Position numbers and translations under genes: made by a program | Assembly: GCF_034262375.1 (NCBI RefSeq) | Contig: NZ_CP139558.1 | Coordinates: 6,262,001 to 6,326,000, forward strand | Source of the DNA: Mucilaginibacter sabulilitoris | GTDB lineage: Bacteria; Bacteroidota; Bacteroidia; Sphingobacteriales; Sphingobacteriaceae | Length of the DNA stretch: 64,000 bases | Direction of reading: 5' to 3' | Part shown: one piece after another, positions 45,201 to 53,700 of the stretch | Layout of the letters: every line of letters starts with the position of its first letter | Numbering within the stretch: position 1 is the first letter of the stretch | Notes under the pieces: model-generated | What the model was told of the DNA's origin: nothing | Seen by the model: the letters and a program-made list of their open reading frames with translations, nothing else | Databases searched by the model: none

Positions 45201-45689
45201 GCCTGTCACTGCACCTGTACTTGTCCCTTTTACCTTAACGCTAACGCCGGGCAGCGGCTGTTTTTGCGCATCCGTAACCTGCCCTGTTATCGTTATGGGC
45301 GCCTGGGTCGGAGCGGTGGTTACCGCATCCTTTTTATTAACGATAATAGTTTTATTGTCGATAGTATAAGTAAACGGTTCATTTTTAAAACACTGCTGCA
45401 AGGCCTCTTCCAGTGATGCATTCTTTAATGATAGAGAAACCGGCTTTGCCTGCTTTATATCGTTGTATTTGTAAAAAAAATAATACCCGCTCTGCTTCTC
45501 AATAGCATTGAATACTTTTTCAATAGAGGCCTCATTGGTACTTAGCGTAATAGTTTGCGAGAAACTTTTTGCACTAACGTGTAAACAGCCGATAATAATT
45601 AATAAGACCGTTAATTTCATGGTCAAAAACAGTTTTGAGAGTGATGTACGGGGTACGTAAAATACTTTCCCCCTAAAGTTTAATTGCAT
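42297..45689 (-). CDS. susC: SusC/RagA TonB-dependent transporter with STN domain
   Basis: A 1130-residue TonB-dependent outer-membrane importer. Signal peptide to about 45 (LHVSAKSFSQ). An STN (secretin/TonB short N-terminal) domain at about 48-118 (EASIEKVFNAIEKQSGYYFFYKY) allows contact with FecR. Next a carboxypeptidase-regulatory-like domain (TGQVTDAQKQPLPGVSVKVKG, about 132-210), the plug (GYGNQERKDVTGAVGTV onward, with YVVDGFPI and YGSRGANGVILITTK), and the barrel ending in an aromatic strand (SAVYTLGCNVTF). The STN domain fits the upstream ECF sigma/FecR pair as trans-envelope regulator. Confidence 0.95.
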   Translation of the reverse strand: MQLNFRGKVFYVPRTSLSKLFLTMKLTVLLIIIGCLHVSAKSFSQTITLSTNEASIEKVFNAIEKQSGYYFFYKYNDIKQAKPVSLSLKNASLEEALQQCFKNEPFTYTIDNKTIIVNKKDAVTTAPTQAPITITGQVTDAQKQPLPGVSVKVKGTSTGAVTGIDGKFSLQAEDNAVLVFTFVGFKTKEEPINKRTSINVTLEDDKTQLNEVVVVGYGNQERKDVTGAVGTVKMSNIKEIKAASVDLKLAGQLAGVTVNQVTGTPGGGVAINIRGAGSVGAGDNPLYVVDGFPISPGFDQYSNPLSTINPDDIENISVLKDAASTAIYGSRGANGVILITTKRAKKGESTVTVNTSSGLQRVLSQSKLKMMTASQFAQWRTEAIQDANAINGTNDPIPIEYRNPKSLGAGTDWFDAVTRTAPMQNYDVTIANGTEKVRSLFSLGYFDQQGTVLNTGFKRYSLKGNMDADVAKNLTVGLSIAPTYSFRNLQQTDGHFLSAALSQAYLESPLIPVKQPDGSYTNVVGSPGTFQNVNPVSELVNTINKRNEFRALANTYVDWEPIKGLNIRSTFGVDYQTKSQDYYRPSYLGGFNVPNRDGNQQKAVGSFTSANSFNWLNENSINYKKTWGNHTLTALADYSVQQENTHDRLTFGTGFPDDAIQSVNAATIVTATAGDEEWRLLSLIGRVNYAYKDKYLLSASIRRDGASRFASGHQWGTFPSVSGGWRISDESFFPKISIVDQVKFTASYGLAGNNGIPNYASIPAVDEANYTFGGGLAPGKALTELGNTSLGWETTRQLDIGMDISLAKGRIYLIAEYYNRYTQKMLQFIPIPIASGYGGTFTNVGNVRNRGWEFTLTTKNIVGDGFNWSTDANISFNRNMVLNLGPTTQIYDAPENDNPTSITKVGLPLGQFYGYIFEGIFQNQAELDKYPHFDGEQVGNIRYKDVNGDGVIDGGDQTNIGNPWAQFTFGFNNHFSYKNFDMNIISAGSVGGHVFDMYKQFTTNLDGVFNVEQSVIQRWRSAKQPGAGLLPTTVSNTNLARDYYPSYWVESNSYLAVKNIDIGYNFKTKFTKNFRVYFSAQNAILITGYKGGNPEVGIEGQEGNRSLSPNVNFTGYPVSAVYTLGCNVTF

Positions 45690-45757
45690 AACTTCGTCAT
45701 GTTTGGGTTAATGTGTCTGTTAATGATACTCGATTAGCTTGATCCAAATATTCTACT

Positions 45758-45789
45758 CCGGAAGTGTTGCAGCACTTCCGGTTTTTTTT
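45758..45789 (+). terminator. Strong hairpin with T-run on the plus strand
   Basis: Stem CCGGAAGTG / CACTTCCGG (45758-45766, 45773-45781) and eight T. It reads as a terminator only on the plus strand, although both flanking genes are on the minus strand; it could stop antisense transcription into fecR, or act as a hairpin in the susC leader. Confidence 0.6.
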
Positions 45790-45867
45790 GGATAAGCAGG
45801 GGTTGTTTTATTGGATTTGTTGGAGTTTGGTCATACTTTATGCGTTATAATGTTAAAAAAAATCCTG

Positions 45868-47031
45868 TTACGGGGTTACCGTTATCTTTTTGTTTTCAAT
45901 TTTAAAATGAACATGGTTAAGTTCCAGTATACGGAGCACCTGCGATAGTTTTACGTTCCTTTCAATCTTGCCTACAAACTCATCATCGGGTATTTTGCCT
46001 TCATAAACAACCTCGGTGTCATACCACCTGCTCAGCTGCTTCATAATGTCCTGTAAGCTGGCCCGTTTAAACTCAAAAAAACCATTTTTCCAGGCAATGG
46101 CCGCATCAACATCTACATCCATAACCTGTATGTTATTGCCTTTAACAACACCTTGTTGCCCGGGTTTTAGCAAATTACCTGCGCCGCCCCTGTTTAATTG
46201 AACTGAACCTTCCAGCAGCGTGGTTTTCATGGCGATTTCATCACTATATGCCATAATGTTAAAATGTGTACCTAATACTTTAACCTGCATATCATTCACC
46301 TTCACCGTAAAAGGTTTCAGCGCGTTTTTCGTCACCTCAAAATAAGCTTCGCCCAAGAGTTCAACGCGGCGCTGATTACCCGTAAAAGCCGTTGGGAATT
46401 TTAAGGAGGATGCCGCGTTTAACCAAACCCTTGTACCATCGGGCAGTATAACCTGGTATTGGCCTCCTTTTGGGGTTGAAATTGTATTATAGACAATGGG
46501 ATCATTAGCTGTCGCATTATCTTCATGTGTAGCTGTGTACACCAACTGCCCGTCTTTGGTTTTGTTAATGCTGATTTTCCCTTTTTTGGCAAGCGTGCCG
46601 ATCCTGGCGGAATCTAATATTACCTGCTCACCATTTTCAAGGGTTAGTATGGCTTTGTTGTTGCCGGGGTTTACGTCGTGCTTAACAGCTGATTTATTTT
46701 TTGATGCCAATAATTGTTTGGCCGGCTTCAGTATGTAATAATATCCCCCGACACCTATAACAGCAAGCAATGCTATGGCTGCCGCAATATTCCGAAGTGT
46801 AAAAAGCCTACCCATTTTAGGGTGCGATTGTGATTTTGACTTTTGTACCGCTTGCTGCAATCGGTTAAGCATTTTATCTTCCAGCTGTTTTTTTATACCA
46901 AGCGCTGATTCGTCCCACTCACTATCCGATTGAAAGCTTTCGAAAAAATTCAGTAACAGCTGTTCCTCCTCGGCAGATGCCTCTCCGTTCAGGTACTTAT
47001 CGATGAGTTGTAAAAATTTCTGTTGCTGCAC
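45868..47031 (-). CDS. FecR-family anti-sigma factor
   Basis: A 387-residue inner-membrane anti-sigma factor. The N-terminal cytoplasmic part (residues 1-85, LIDKYLNGEASAEEEQLLLNFF) binds the sigma factor; one membrane helix at about 82-101 (IAAAIALLAVIGVGGYYYIL); the periplasmic FecR domain (TPKGGQYQVILPDGTRVWLNAASSLKFPTAF, about 188-218) and the C-terminal DUF4974 (SLQDIMKQLSRWYDTEVVYEG). It should receive a signal from the STN domain of the SusC protein. Lies 83 bases after the sigma gene. Confidence 0.95.
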   Translation of the reverse strand: MQQQKFLQLIDKYLNGEASAEEEQLLLNFFESFQSDSEWDESALGIKKQLEDKMLNRLQQAVQKSKSQSHPKMGRLFTLRNIAAAIALLAVIGVGGYYYILKPAKQLLASKNKSAVKHDVNPGNNKAILTLENGEQVILDSARIGTLAKKGKISINKTKDGQLVYTATHEDNATANDPIVYNTISTPKGGQYQVILPDGTRVWLNAASSLKFPTAFTGNQRRVELLGEAYFEVTKNALKPFTVKVNDMQVKVLGTHFNIMAYSDEIAMKTTLLEGSVQLNRGGAGNLLKPGQQGVVKGNNIQVMDVDVDAAIAWKNGFFEFKRASLQDIMKQLSRWYDTEVVYEGKIPDDEFVGKIERNVKLSQVLRILELNHVHFKIENKKITVTP

Positions 47032-47114
47032 GCCATTTGGTTTTTAAGGGAGAGTATAAAAACAGGCGTATCCCCTATTTCATATTTAAAAATTTATTAA
47101 ATATGAAGTAGACG

Positions 47115-47696
47115 TTATTTTTTTATAAAGAGAAACAGGATTTGCAGCAGGAAAACGCTGCCTATAGAAGTTCGCAATTGCCGCAATGCTTTGGTAAGGT
47201 GATTTTCAACTGTTTTAGTGGAGATGTTTAACTGCGACGCTATTTCCTTATGACTTAAACATTCCTCGCGACTTAATTTATACACTTCCCGGCATTTATC
47301 GGGCAGTGTATTTACTATAGAGCTTACCTGTTCGGTTAGCTCCTTATATTCAATATTATCATAAGCGGCCGGTGTATGGATACGTTCCAGAACATCATCA
47401 TAAATATCTCCCCGCACTGTCCCCGTTCTTATCTGTCTGTAAACTTCGTAACGAATAGAAGCATATAAATAGGCTTTTAAGGAAACATTAATGGTAATAC
47501 TATATCGATTGTTCCAAAGCTTGATAAATAGTTCCTGGATAATATCTTCACAAGCCTGACTATCCTTTAAAACATGATAGGCCGACATATAAAGCTGCTC
47601 CCAATACTCTTTATAAATGGACGACAGCGCAGTTTCGTCGTCCATTTTCAGACGGTCAATCAGCTGTATGTCTCTTAAAGCTATTTTATTGGGCAT
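47115..47696 (-). CDS. ECF sigma-70 factor (Bacteroidota type)
   Basis: A 193-residue ECF sigma factor. Region 2 (ALSSIYKEYWEQLYMSAYHVLKDSQACEDIIQELFIKLWNNR) and region 4 (LPDKCREVYKLSREECLSHKEIASQLNISTKTVENHLTKALRQLR) are both complete. It ends in a hydrophobic stretch (VFLLQILFLFIKK), common in this group. Partner of the FecR anti-sigma downstream, controlling the SusC/SusD locus. Confidence 0.95.
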   Translation of the reverse strand: MPNKIALRDIQLIDRLKMDDETALSSIYKEYWEQLYMSAYHVLKDSQACEDIIQELFIKLWNNRYSITINVSLKAYLYASIRYEVYRQIRTGTVRGDIYDDVLERIHTPAAYDNIEYKELTEQVSSIVNTLPDKCREVYKLSREECLSHKEIASQLNISTKTVENHLTKALRQLRTSIGSVFLLQILFLFIKK

Positions 47697-48028
47697 ATAG
47701 TATACCGGGTTAATATTTAAACATAAGCTAAACTTAATTAATTATTAACTGAATGTTTATCACCGATACCAGCCGCACATTAACCTGTAGTTCAAACAGT
47801 TATTATCTGTAACAATTTATCTGGAAATTAGTTGTGTTAAATTAAAATGAACTTAAATTTAGCTTATTGGTAACACAAAGCAAGTGATATGCGCTATATT
47901 ATTGCCCTATAGCAAATTTGTTACGATCCGGCACATATAGCGTTAAAAAGCCCCGACTTTGTAAGTTTTTAACAAAAAAACCACTTTTTAGTGGCTTTTT
48001 TTGTTAAAATATCGCTTTAAATGATGAA
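47697..48028. other. Intergenic region between PUL and MhqD-like gene
   Basis: About 330 bases. The part next to the sigma gene is AT-rich and should hold its promoter. No ORF seen. The terminator at 47971-48005 closes it on the other side. Confidence 0.5.
47971..48005 (-). terminator. Rho-independent terminator (bidirectional-looking)
   Basis: Stem CCACT / AGTGG with loop TTTT, extended by an A-run on one side and T-run on the other (one bulged C). It follows the MhqD-like gene on the minus strand. Confidence 0.75.
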
Positions 48029-48646
48029 TTATAATATCGAATTGGCCAATGCCAGTTCTTCACCGGTAATAGTGTGTGGCCGGCTTTTATAAATTTCGAG
48101 GGTGACGCTTGCGTTGAGCCTTTCCATAATGGCTACACTCTCATTTACCCTGCTTACCGGCACATGCGGGTCAGGGTCGCCGGTAGTAATAAGTACAGGG
48201 GTCTGATTAAAATCACCCTTGTAATTACTTTCAATTAATTTTTCGCCTATCAACCCTCCGGTAAAAGCTATTACGCCCCCATATCGGCCGGCGTTGCGGC
48301 TTACGTACTCCAGTGTTAAACAAGCGCCCTGCGAAAAGCCCAGGAGATAAATATTTTCCTGTGTTATCCCTTTATTCTTGATATCATTAACCAATTCGCC
48401 GATAAGCTCCAGTGCCGAATCAAGCGCGGGCTGGTTGTTACTTACCGGGGCCATAAAACTGTATGGGTACCAGCTGTGTTCGGTAGCCTGCGGTGCAAAA
48501 ATGGCGTATCCATCTAATTGTAAGCGGTCGCTGAGTGTTATAATACTTGTTGCAGATGCTCCGCGACCGTGCAGCATAATAATAGCCTTTTGAGCTTGTT
48601 CTATGGGAACACCTGCTGTTATTATCTGTTTGCTGTGTGTATACAT
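48029..48646 (-). CDS. MhqD-like carboxylesterase/phospholipase family hydrolase
   Basis: A 205-residue alpha/beta hydrolase of the phospholipase/carboxylesterase (dienelactone hydrolase-like) group. The oxyanion segment IIMLHGRGASA is near residues 22-32; the nucleophile elbow is LGFSQGACLTL (Ser about 105), with the acid in GDPDPHVPV and the His in KSRPHTI. In Bacillus subtilis the similar MhqD sits with the dioxygenase MhqO and protects against quinones. Here it lies 19 bases after such a dioxygenase gene, so a shared operon is likely. Confidence 0.85.
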   Translation of the reverse strand: MYTHSKQIITAGVPIEQAQKAIIMLHGRGASATSIITLSDRLQLDGYAIFAPQATEHSWYPYSFMAPVSNNQPALDSALELIGELVNDIKNKGITQENIYLLGFSQGACLTLEYVSRNAGRYGGVIAFTGGLIGEKLIESNYKGDFNQTPVLITTGDPDPHVPVSRVNESVAIMERLNASVTLEIYKSRPHTITGEELALANSIL

Positions 48647-48665
48647 GATATACTGTTTACTCCTA

Positions 48666-49601
48666 TTATATTAATGACGGAAGCGATTTTTCGATGTCTT
48701 CGCGTATATTTTCATATTGGGCAGGTAGTTTTAAACCTGTACCTAACTGGTCAACCGGTTCATCTACAGAAAATCCGGGGTTATCTGTAGCAAGCTCGAA
48801 CAGCACGCCTCCTGGTTCGCGGAAATAGAGTGAATAAAAGTAATTACGATCTATTTTTTCGGTGATATTGAGACCTAAACCGGCTATTTTTTCACGATAT
48901 TCCATCAATATTTGATCGTTTTTAACACGAAATGCTACGTGATGAACAGAACCACCTGCAACATGCCCTGCTATCTCTCCGGCCACTTCAACCAGGTCAA
49001 CTATGGCGGCATTATCTACTGCATCGGTAACAAACCTGAAACGGTTCACATGCTGTTCTAATAATTTGTAACCAAATACATCGGTTAATATTTTGGCGGT
49101 CGCATCTATTTTATTGGTAGTGATGGTAATGTTGTGAAAACCCCTTGTAGCGTTTTCTGCTTTTACTTCATTAGTTTCCCAGGGTAGCCTTTTATCGGAA
49201 GTTTTAGGTACTATCAATTCCAGCTTTAAACCATCCGGGTCAAGTACGGTTAAATATTGTTCGCCAAATTTTTCGGCTGGTTTGTTATAGATCACATTAT
49301 TGACCTCAAACCTTTTCAACCAGAAATCCAAACTGCCTTCGGGCACGCTGTAGCCAATTTCGGTAGCCTGGCGTGCACCCCTGCGACCGGCGGTTATACC
49401 TTCCCACGGGAAAAATGTAAGGATGGTTCCTGGGGTACCAAATTTGTCGCCATAGTATAAGTGATAAGTTTGCGGATCATCAAAATTTACTGTTTTTTTA
49501 ACCAGCCTCAAACCCAATACTCGGGTATAAAAATCATAGTTTCTTTTGGCGCTGCCTGCGATAGCGGTAATGTGGTGTATGCCGTTTATTGTATTTTCCA
49601 T
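48666..49601 (-). CDS. Ring-cleaving dioxygenase, VOC family (MhqO-like)
   Basis: A 311-residue glyoxalase/bleomycin-resistance fold dioxygenase. N-terminal module starts INGIHHITAIAGSAKRNYDFYTRVLGLRLVKKTVNFDDP, the MhqO/LinE-like hallmark; the second module has GFHNITIT and VHHVAFRVKNDQ, with FREPGGVLFELATDNPGF carrying a metal-binding Glu. Metal ligands are the His/His/Glu of these motifs. Substrates are probably hydroquinones or catechols. I chose ATG 49601; the open frame extends 23 codons upstream without homology-like sequence. Confidence 0.9.
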   Translation of the reverse strand: MENTINGIHHITAIAGSAKRNYDFYTRVLGLRLVKKTVNFDDPQTYHLYYGDKFGTPGTILTFFPWEGITAGRRGARQATEIGYSVPEGSLDFWLKRFEVNNVIYNKPAEKFGEQYLTVLDPDGLKLELIVPKTSDKRLPWETNEVKAENATRGFHNITITTNKIDATAKILTDVFGYKLLEQHVNRFRFVTDAVDNAAIVDLVEVAGEIAGHVAGGSVHHVAFRVKNDQILMEYREKIAGLGLNITEKIDRNYFYSLYFREPGGVLFELATDNPGFSVDEPVDQLGTGLKLPAQYENIREDIEKSLPSLI

Positions 49602-49720
49602 TGTCTTCCTTTTCGATTCAAAAATTATTAATTTTTTTAATTGATGATTCAAAGTTACCCCGGAAAACAACTTTTACACTTGATGTAGGATAAGAAATAA
49701 GAAGGAAGTATTTTTTGGCG

Positions 49721-49787
49721 TAGACGACTCATCCCGCCTTCGCTTCGCTGGGCGACCCTCCACGCCTTCGCCGCAAAGAGGGTTTAG
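49721..49787. repeat. Family D repeat unit
   Basis: Begins with GACGACTCATCCC and ends CCGCAAAGAGGGTTTAG; a related copy opens the element at 61614-61769. Confidence 0.65.
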
Positions 49788-49894
49788 GAAATAGAAACAA
49801 TATCACTATAAACAGTCGCAATTGCTTCGTTCCTCACAATTACGCGATTTTTTAGACTTAGTTTCAAAAACTTTGATTTTAGTGCACTGGGTTA

Positions 49895-49957
49895 TCATGA
49901 ACTCCGTCGAAGGATCGCGCGTTGATGCCCCCCCACCATGCTTCGACAAGCATGACA
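49895..49957. repeat. REP palindrome (family A)
   Basis: TCATGA, CGTCGAAGGATCGCGCG, then CCACCATGCTTCGAC and CATGACA: same layout as the REP split by the IS110 element at 25465. Confidence 0.75.
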
Positions 49958-49971
49958 CCGTTTTATATAAC

Positions 49972-50766
49972 TTATCCTTCTGCCTTAGTACTAAATAAAA
50001 ATACTGCCGATTCGCCGAGGATCACCTGATCACCTTCACTCATTGGGTGACCTATCTGGGTAGAATTGAGCTTGATCATTTTACCATCGGCTGCTATGTG
50101 TATCTTAGTTTTATTACGGGGTGGTACGCCGCCCTCATCGGCAAATATCATAAAGCATTCATTGTCCTTGTTCCACTCAATATGAGCATGCTGACGACTG
50201 ATAAACTTGTTGCTTTCATCATCGCTTGCGGCCGGGAATACCAGTTTGTTTAAACGGTAAGAGCCATTATCGGTAACCGCTTTTTTATCGCGACCAATAT
50301 TAATTTTATCGTCAGTTGCTTTTATTATATACTCTTCCTGCTCGGCTTCACCGCTCAGTATACGGATGTAGGCTACTGCCGATGCCGCGTTGTGCATTAC
50401 CTGTCGGCGGGTATGCATCAGGAAAGCAGCATCGAGCCCCAGCATCGGCGTAGCCTCTTGTGGAAACTCATCTGTGAAAATCACTTCAATTGTCCAGTCG
50501 CCCGGTAGGTCAAGTGCGTAATCATCGGCTATTTTCTGTATTTCGTTCCTGAATTTTTCTTTATCATGAACATAAACCGCACCCTCATAAATATGCTTTT
50601 CCTCCGGTTCGGCCGCTATGTATAGCAAAAGCTCCTTGATATGGCTGCCTTCGCCGCCCTCTACTTTTTGTAATGCTTCTTTTATAAAACGCAACAGGGC
50701 ATCTCGCAGACTTTTAACATCCCATTCCCGTTTTTCTCCTTTGTTTCTGAATAAATTAAACGCCAT
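49972..50766 (-). CDS. FHA-domain protein
   Basis: A 264-residue cytoplasmic protein. The C-terminal forkhead-associated domain (about 145-260) has the phosphothreonine-binding residues: GR in INIGRD (G158-R159), SRQH in FISRQHAHIEW (S190, R191, H193) and a late N-K-T turn. The N-terminal 110 residues (FIKEALQKVEG, EGAVYVHDKEKFRNEIQK, DWTIEVIF) form a separate mixed domain that may resemble the N-terminal domain of mycobacterial FhaA; that comparison is by eye only. Last gene of the kinase-SEDS operon, 12 bases after the SEDS-PBP gene. It probably reads Thr phosphorylation made by the operon's kinase. Confidence 0.88.
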   Translation of the reverse strand: MAFNLFRNKGEKREWDVKSLRDALLRFIKEALQKVEGGEGSHIKELLLYIAAEPEEKHIYEGAVYVHDKEKFRNEIQKIADDYALDLPGDWTIEVIFTDEFPQEATPMLGLDAAFLMHTRRQVMHNAASAVAYIRILSGEAEQEEYIIKATDDKINIGRDKKAVTDNGSYRLNKLVFPAASDDESNKFISRQHAHIEWNKDNECFMIFADEGGVPPRNKTKIHIAADGKMIKLNSTQIGHPMSEGDQVILGESAVFLFSTKAEG

Positions 50767-50778
50767 GCCTAATACTAT

Positions 50779-53700
50779 TTATGGATTTGTTTGCTCTTCT
50801 TCTGTTATTGCGGCGGTATCTTCCGGTAAATTAATTTCTTCGGCCGGCGGCGCTTTTACAGTTATTATTTTCTTCTCGGGCTCAAAGCTTTTTATATAGC
50901 CTTTTTTGAGCAAAAATGGTATTACGTGGTTACCGGCCAGCCTCACCGCATCCGATGATCCACGGGTTGATTCAATCCTGATACAAACGACCATATTACC
51001 TTTGCCTTTAGCCTCGGGTGCAAAAAACACATACCAGCCATCGTTCACACTTTGATTTTTAACAATACGCTCGGGCGTACCGCTTTTCCCTGCTACCGTT
51101 ATATGCAATATAGGCACTTTTGGTGCACTTTGCGTAATCATATATTGTTTAAGCAACGCGGCATATTCTGGCTTTTCGGCCAGTTTAAAAGCGGGCTTTA
51201 CATTCATAACCGTATCATTTACCTTAAGCGCGAAACGATTTGGATGCAGCATACCGTCATTAGCTACGCCCGATACCAGCCTGGCTACCGCGGCAGGTGT
51301 GGCTATCAGCTCACCCTGTCCCCAGGCCATACCTGAAATACCCTTGGCCCTTGTTTTATGGATGTTATTAGGGTCGTAGCGTGGCTTGGTATTGAACTCG
51401 GTTTTACGCCACAGATTACGCCATTCTTCTTCCTGCGCGTCGTTTTCTGTTGGCTTGTTATAATAATAACCACCAACTCCATGCAAAAACATACCGGTTT
51501 TCATGTACAGGTTAACCATATACTCTTCCAGGTGCTGCTGGTTGGCCAGTTTTATAAAATATACGTTGTTTGATTTGGCGATAGCCCTTTCCATGGTGAT
51601 CATGCCGGTTTCGTCGGGCTCGATACCTTTGGTTCGGATACGCTCGTTCATGCTCACATGGTAAACCACATCAGCCGCACCTATACCCAGTTTATTGAAC
51701 GCCGACATAGCCGTTAGCACCTTGGCTGTTGAACCCGGCTGCGAAGCGTAGGTAAAACCCAGATCAGTGGTGGTCATCCAGGTGGCCAGCTTATTTTGGT
51801 CGGACTGGGCCATGGTGAGCTGATCCCAGTTACGCACTGGCGGCAGCGGGTAAACCGCCGATGTAAGCACATCGCCGGTATTGGCTTCCATGATCACTAC
51901 CGAAACCCGGTTATCGAGTAAAGAAGTATCGGCAGCTATAGATTCCTGTATACTGGTTTGCAGTTCGGCATCAACAGTAAGCTGCACATCGCGGTTCTTG
52001 TTTTTAAAGGCGGCTATTTCCGGACCGTTAATATCGGCCAGCAGCAAGGGAGCCAGCGCGCTGTAATCGCGCTTGCTAACCGTCATTTCCTTCATGCCGC
52101 GGGGTAAAAAGCGGTCTTCCTGAAAGCGTGATGCCTTTACATTGTAACTGGTTACAGGCATTTTAAAACCACGTAGCTCTGCAGCATGTTCATATTCGCC
52201 AAAATAGCCATTGGTACTGCCATTAAATACACCGGTGTTGGCATCGCCCGTCCAAAAAAACATTTGTTCTTCAAACGGATAAAATCTGTCGAGCCGCTTA
52301 TGCATGGCCGAATCCAGATCATAGTGCAACAAACCTGTGGAGGCCAGCTTTTCTTTCTGTTTTTCAATCAACGCAGGCTTGCTGGTTGCAAGTATTAGAC
52401 CGTTACGATCGAGCAATGAGCCGGCCTGCAACCTGTTCATCAAAATAGCAATACGGGGGTTATAGCTAAACATGCGCAAGCCGCTTTTATCGGCAACCAG
52501 TGCTGGTTTTACTACCCAATGTGTATTATCGGCGCTATAGCGCGATACGTTTACAGTAAGTAATATTACCGCGGCAAGCGCAGCGGCTAATGCCGGTACC
52601 AGGTTTTTATCCTGCTGTTTGGTAATAAAGCTCATTTGCACCGCGGTACCCTTTACAGATGATACCGACAGCAGAAAACCCGCGGCCACCATATTAATTA
52701 CCAATGATGACCCGCCATAACTTTCAAAGGGTAACGATACACCCGAGAGTGGCAGCGCGCCTATGGAGCCGCCCGCTATGAGTATAAACTGCACAAAGGT
52801 ACAAACGCCGATGCCCGCGCTGAGGTAAAATAGCAAAGGCGTACCCGTTTGCCGCCCTATAATGATAGACCGGTGCAGATATAACAGGAATAATATAAAT
52901 ACTGCCGCCATGCCTGCCCAGCCAAACTCTTCGCCGATGGATGGTAAAATCATGTCGGTGTGTGCTTCCGGGATGGTTTTGGCAAAACCCTGCCCCACGC
53001 CGGTGCCGCTCAGACCACCGCTGGCCATGGCCCAAAGACCGTTGGCTACCTGGTCGCCGCCATATACCTCATTGTTCCAGGCGTCCTGCCAAATGGCTTT
53101 ACGTTCTACCAAACGCTCAACCGGGCCGGGGATGATTTTATCCAGACCGGGTATCTTATCAATAGTTAAAAATGCTGTGATCACAATCAAAGCCATAAAG
53201 GCCGATTCGCTGAGCAATCGCGGCTTTAAAAACCCTACCAGCCCCCATACGCCAAAGGTAATGATTGCACTGAGCCAAACGTTTTCAAAAAGCCAGGTGC
53301 TTAATACAAATAATATTACATAACCTGCCATAAACAGGAAATCGCCACGCGAAAAGGAAAACAGGATAATGAAGGTAAAACAGATTACCATTGCCGGGCC
53401 CAAATCGCCCAGTACCAAAAACAGCAGCAGTGTAACAATGGTGGCTATCAACGCGAAGGAAAAGAACGACCAGCGCTTGCCCCAACTTGCATACTGGCTT
53501 ATAAATTTCTCGTTAGCGGCAAAAAAGCCCGCCAGGAATATCACGATCAGGTATTTCACGATCTCACTGGGCTGCACACCCAGCAGGTTTACTTTTACGC
53601 CACTGCCTTCGGGCCCGGTACCAAATAAAATAGTACTGAACAATAAAGCCATGGCCACAATAGCCCAGGGCCAGCCGTTGGCCGCGCTGCGCGCGCCCTT

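Larger units (their letters stand above)
49671..49971. other. Repeat-filled intergenic region
   Basis: About 300 bases made almost wholly of REP-like pieces: a family D unit (49721-49787), a diverged family C half unit (about 49816-49846) and a family A palindrome (49895-49957). No gene seen. Confidence 0.7.
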
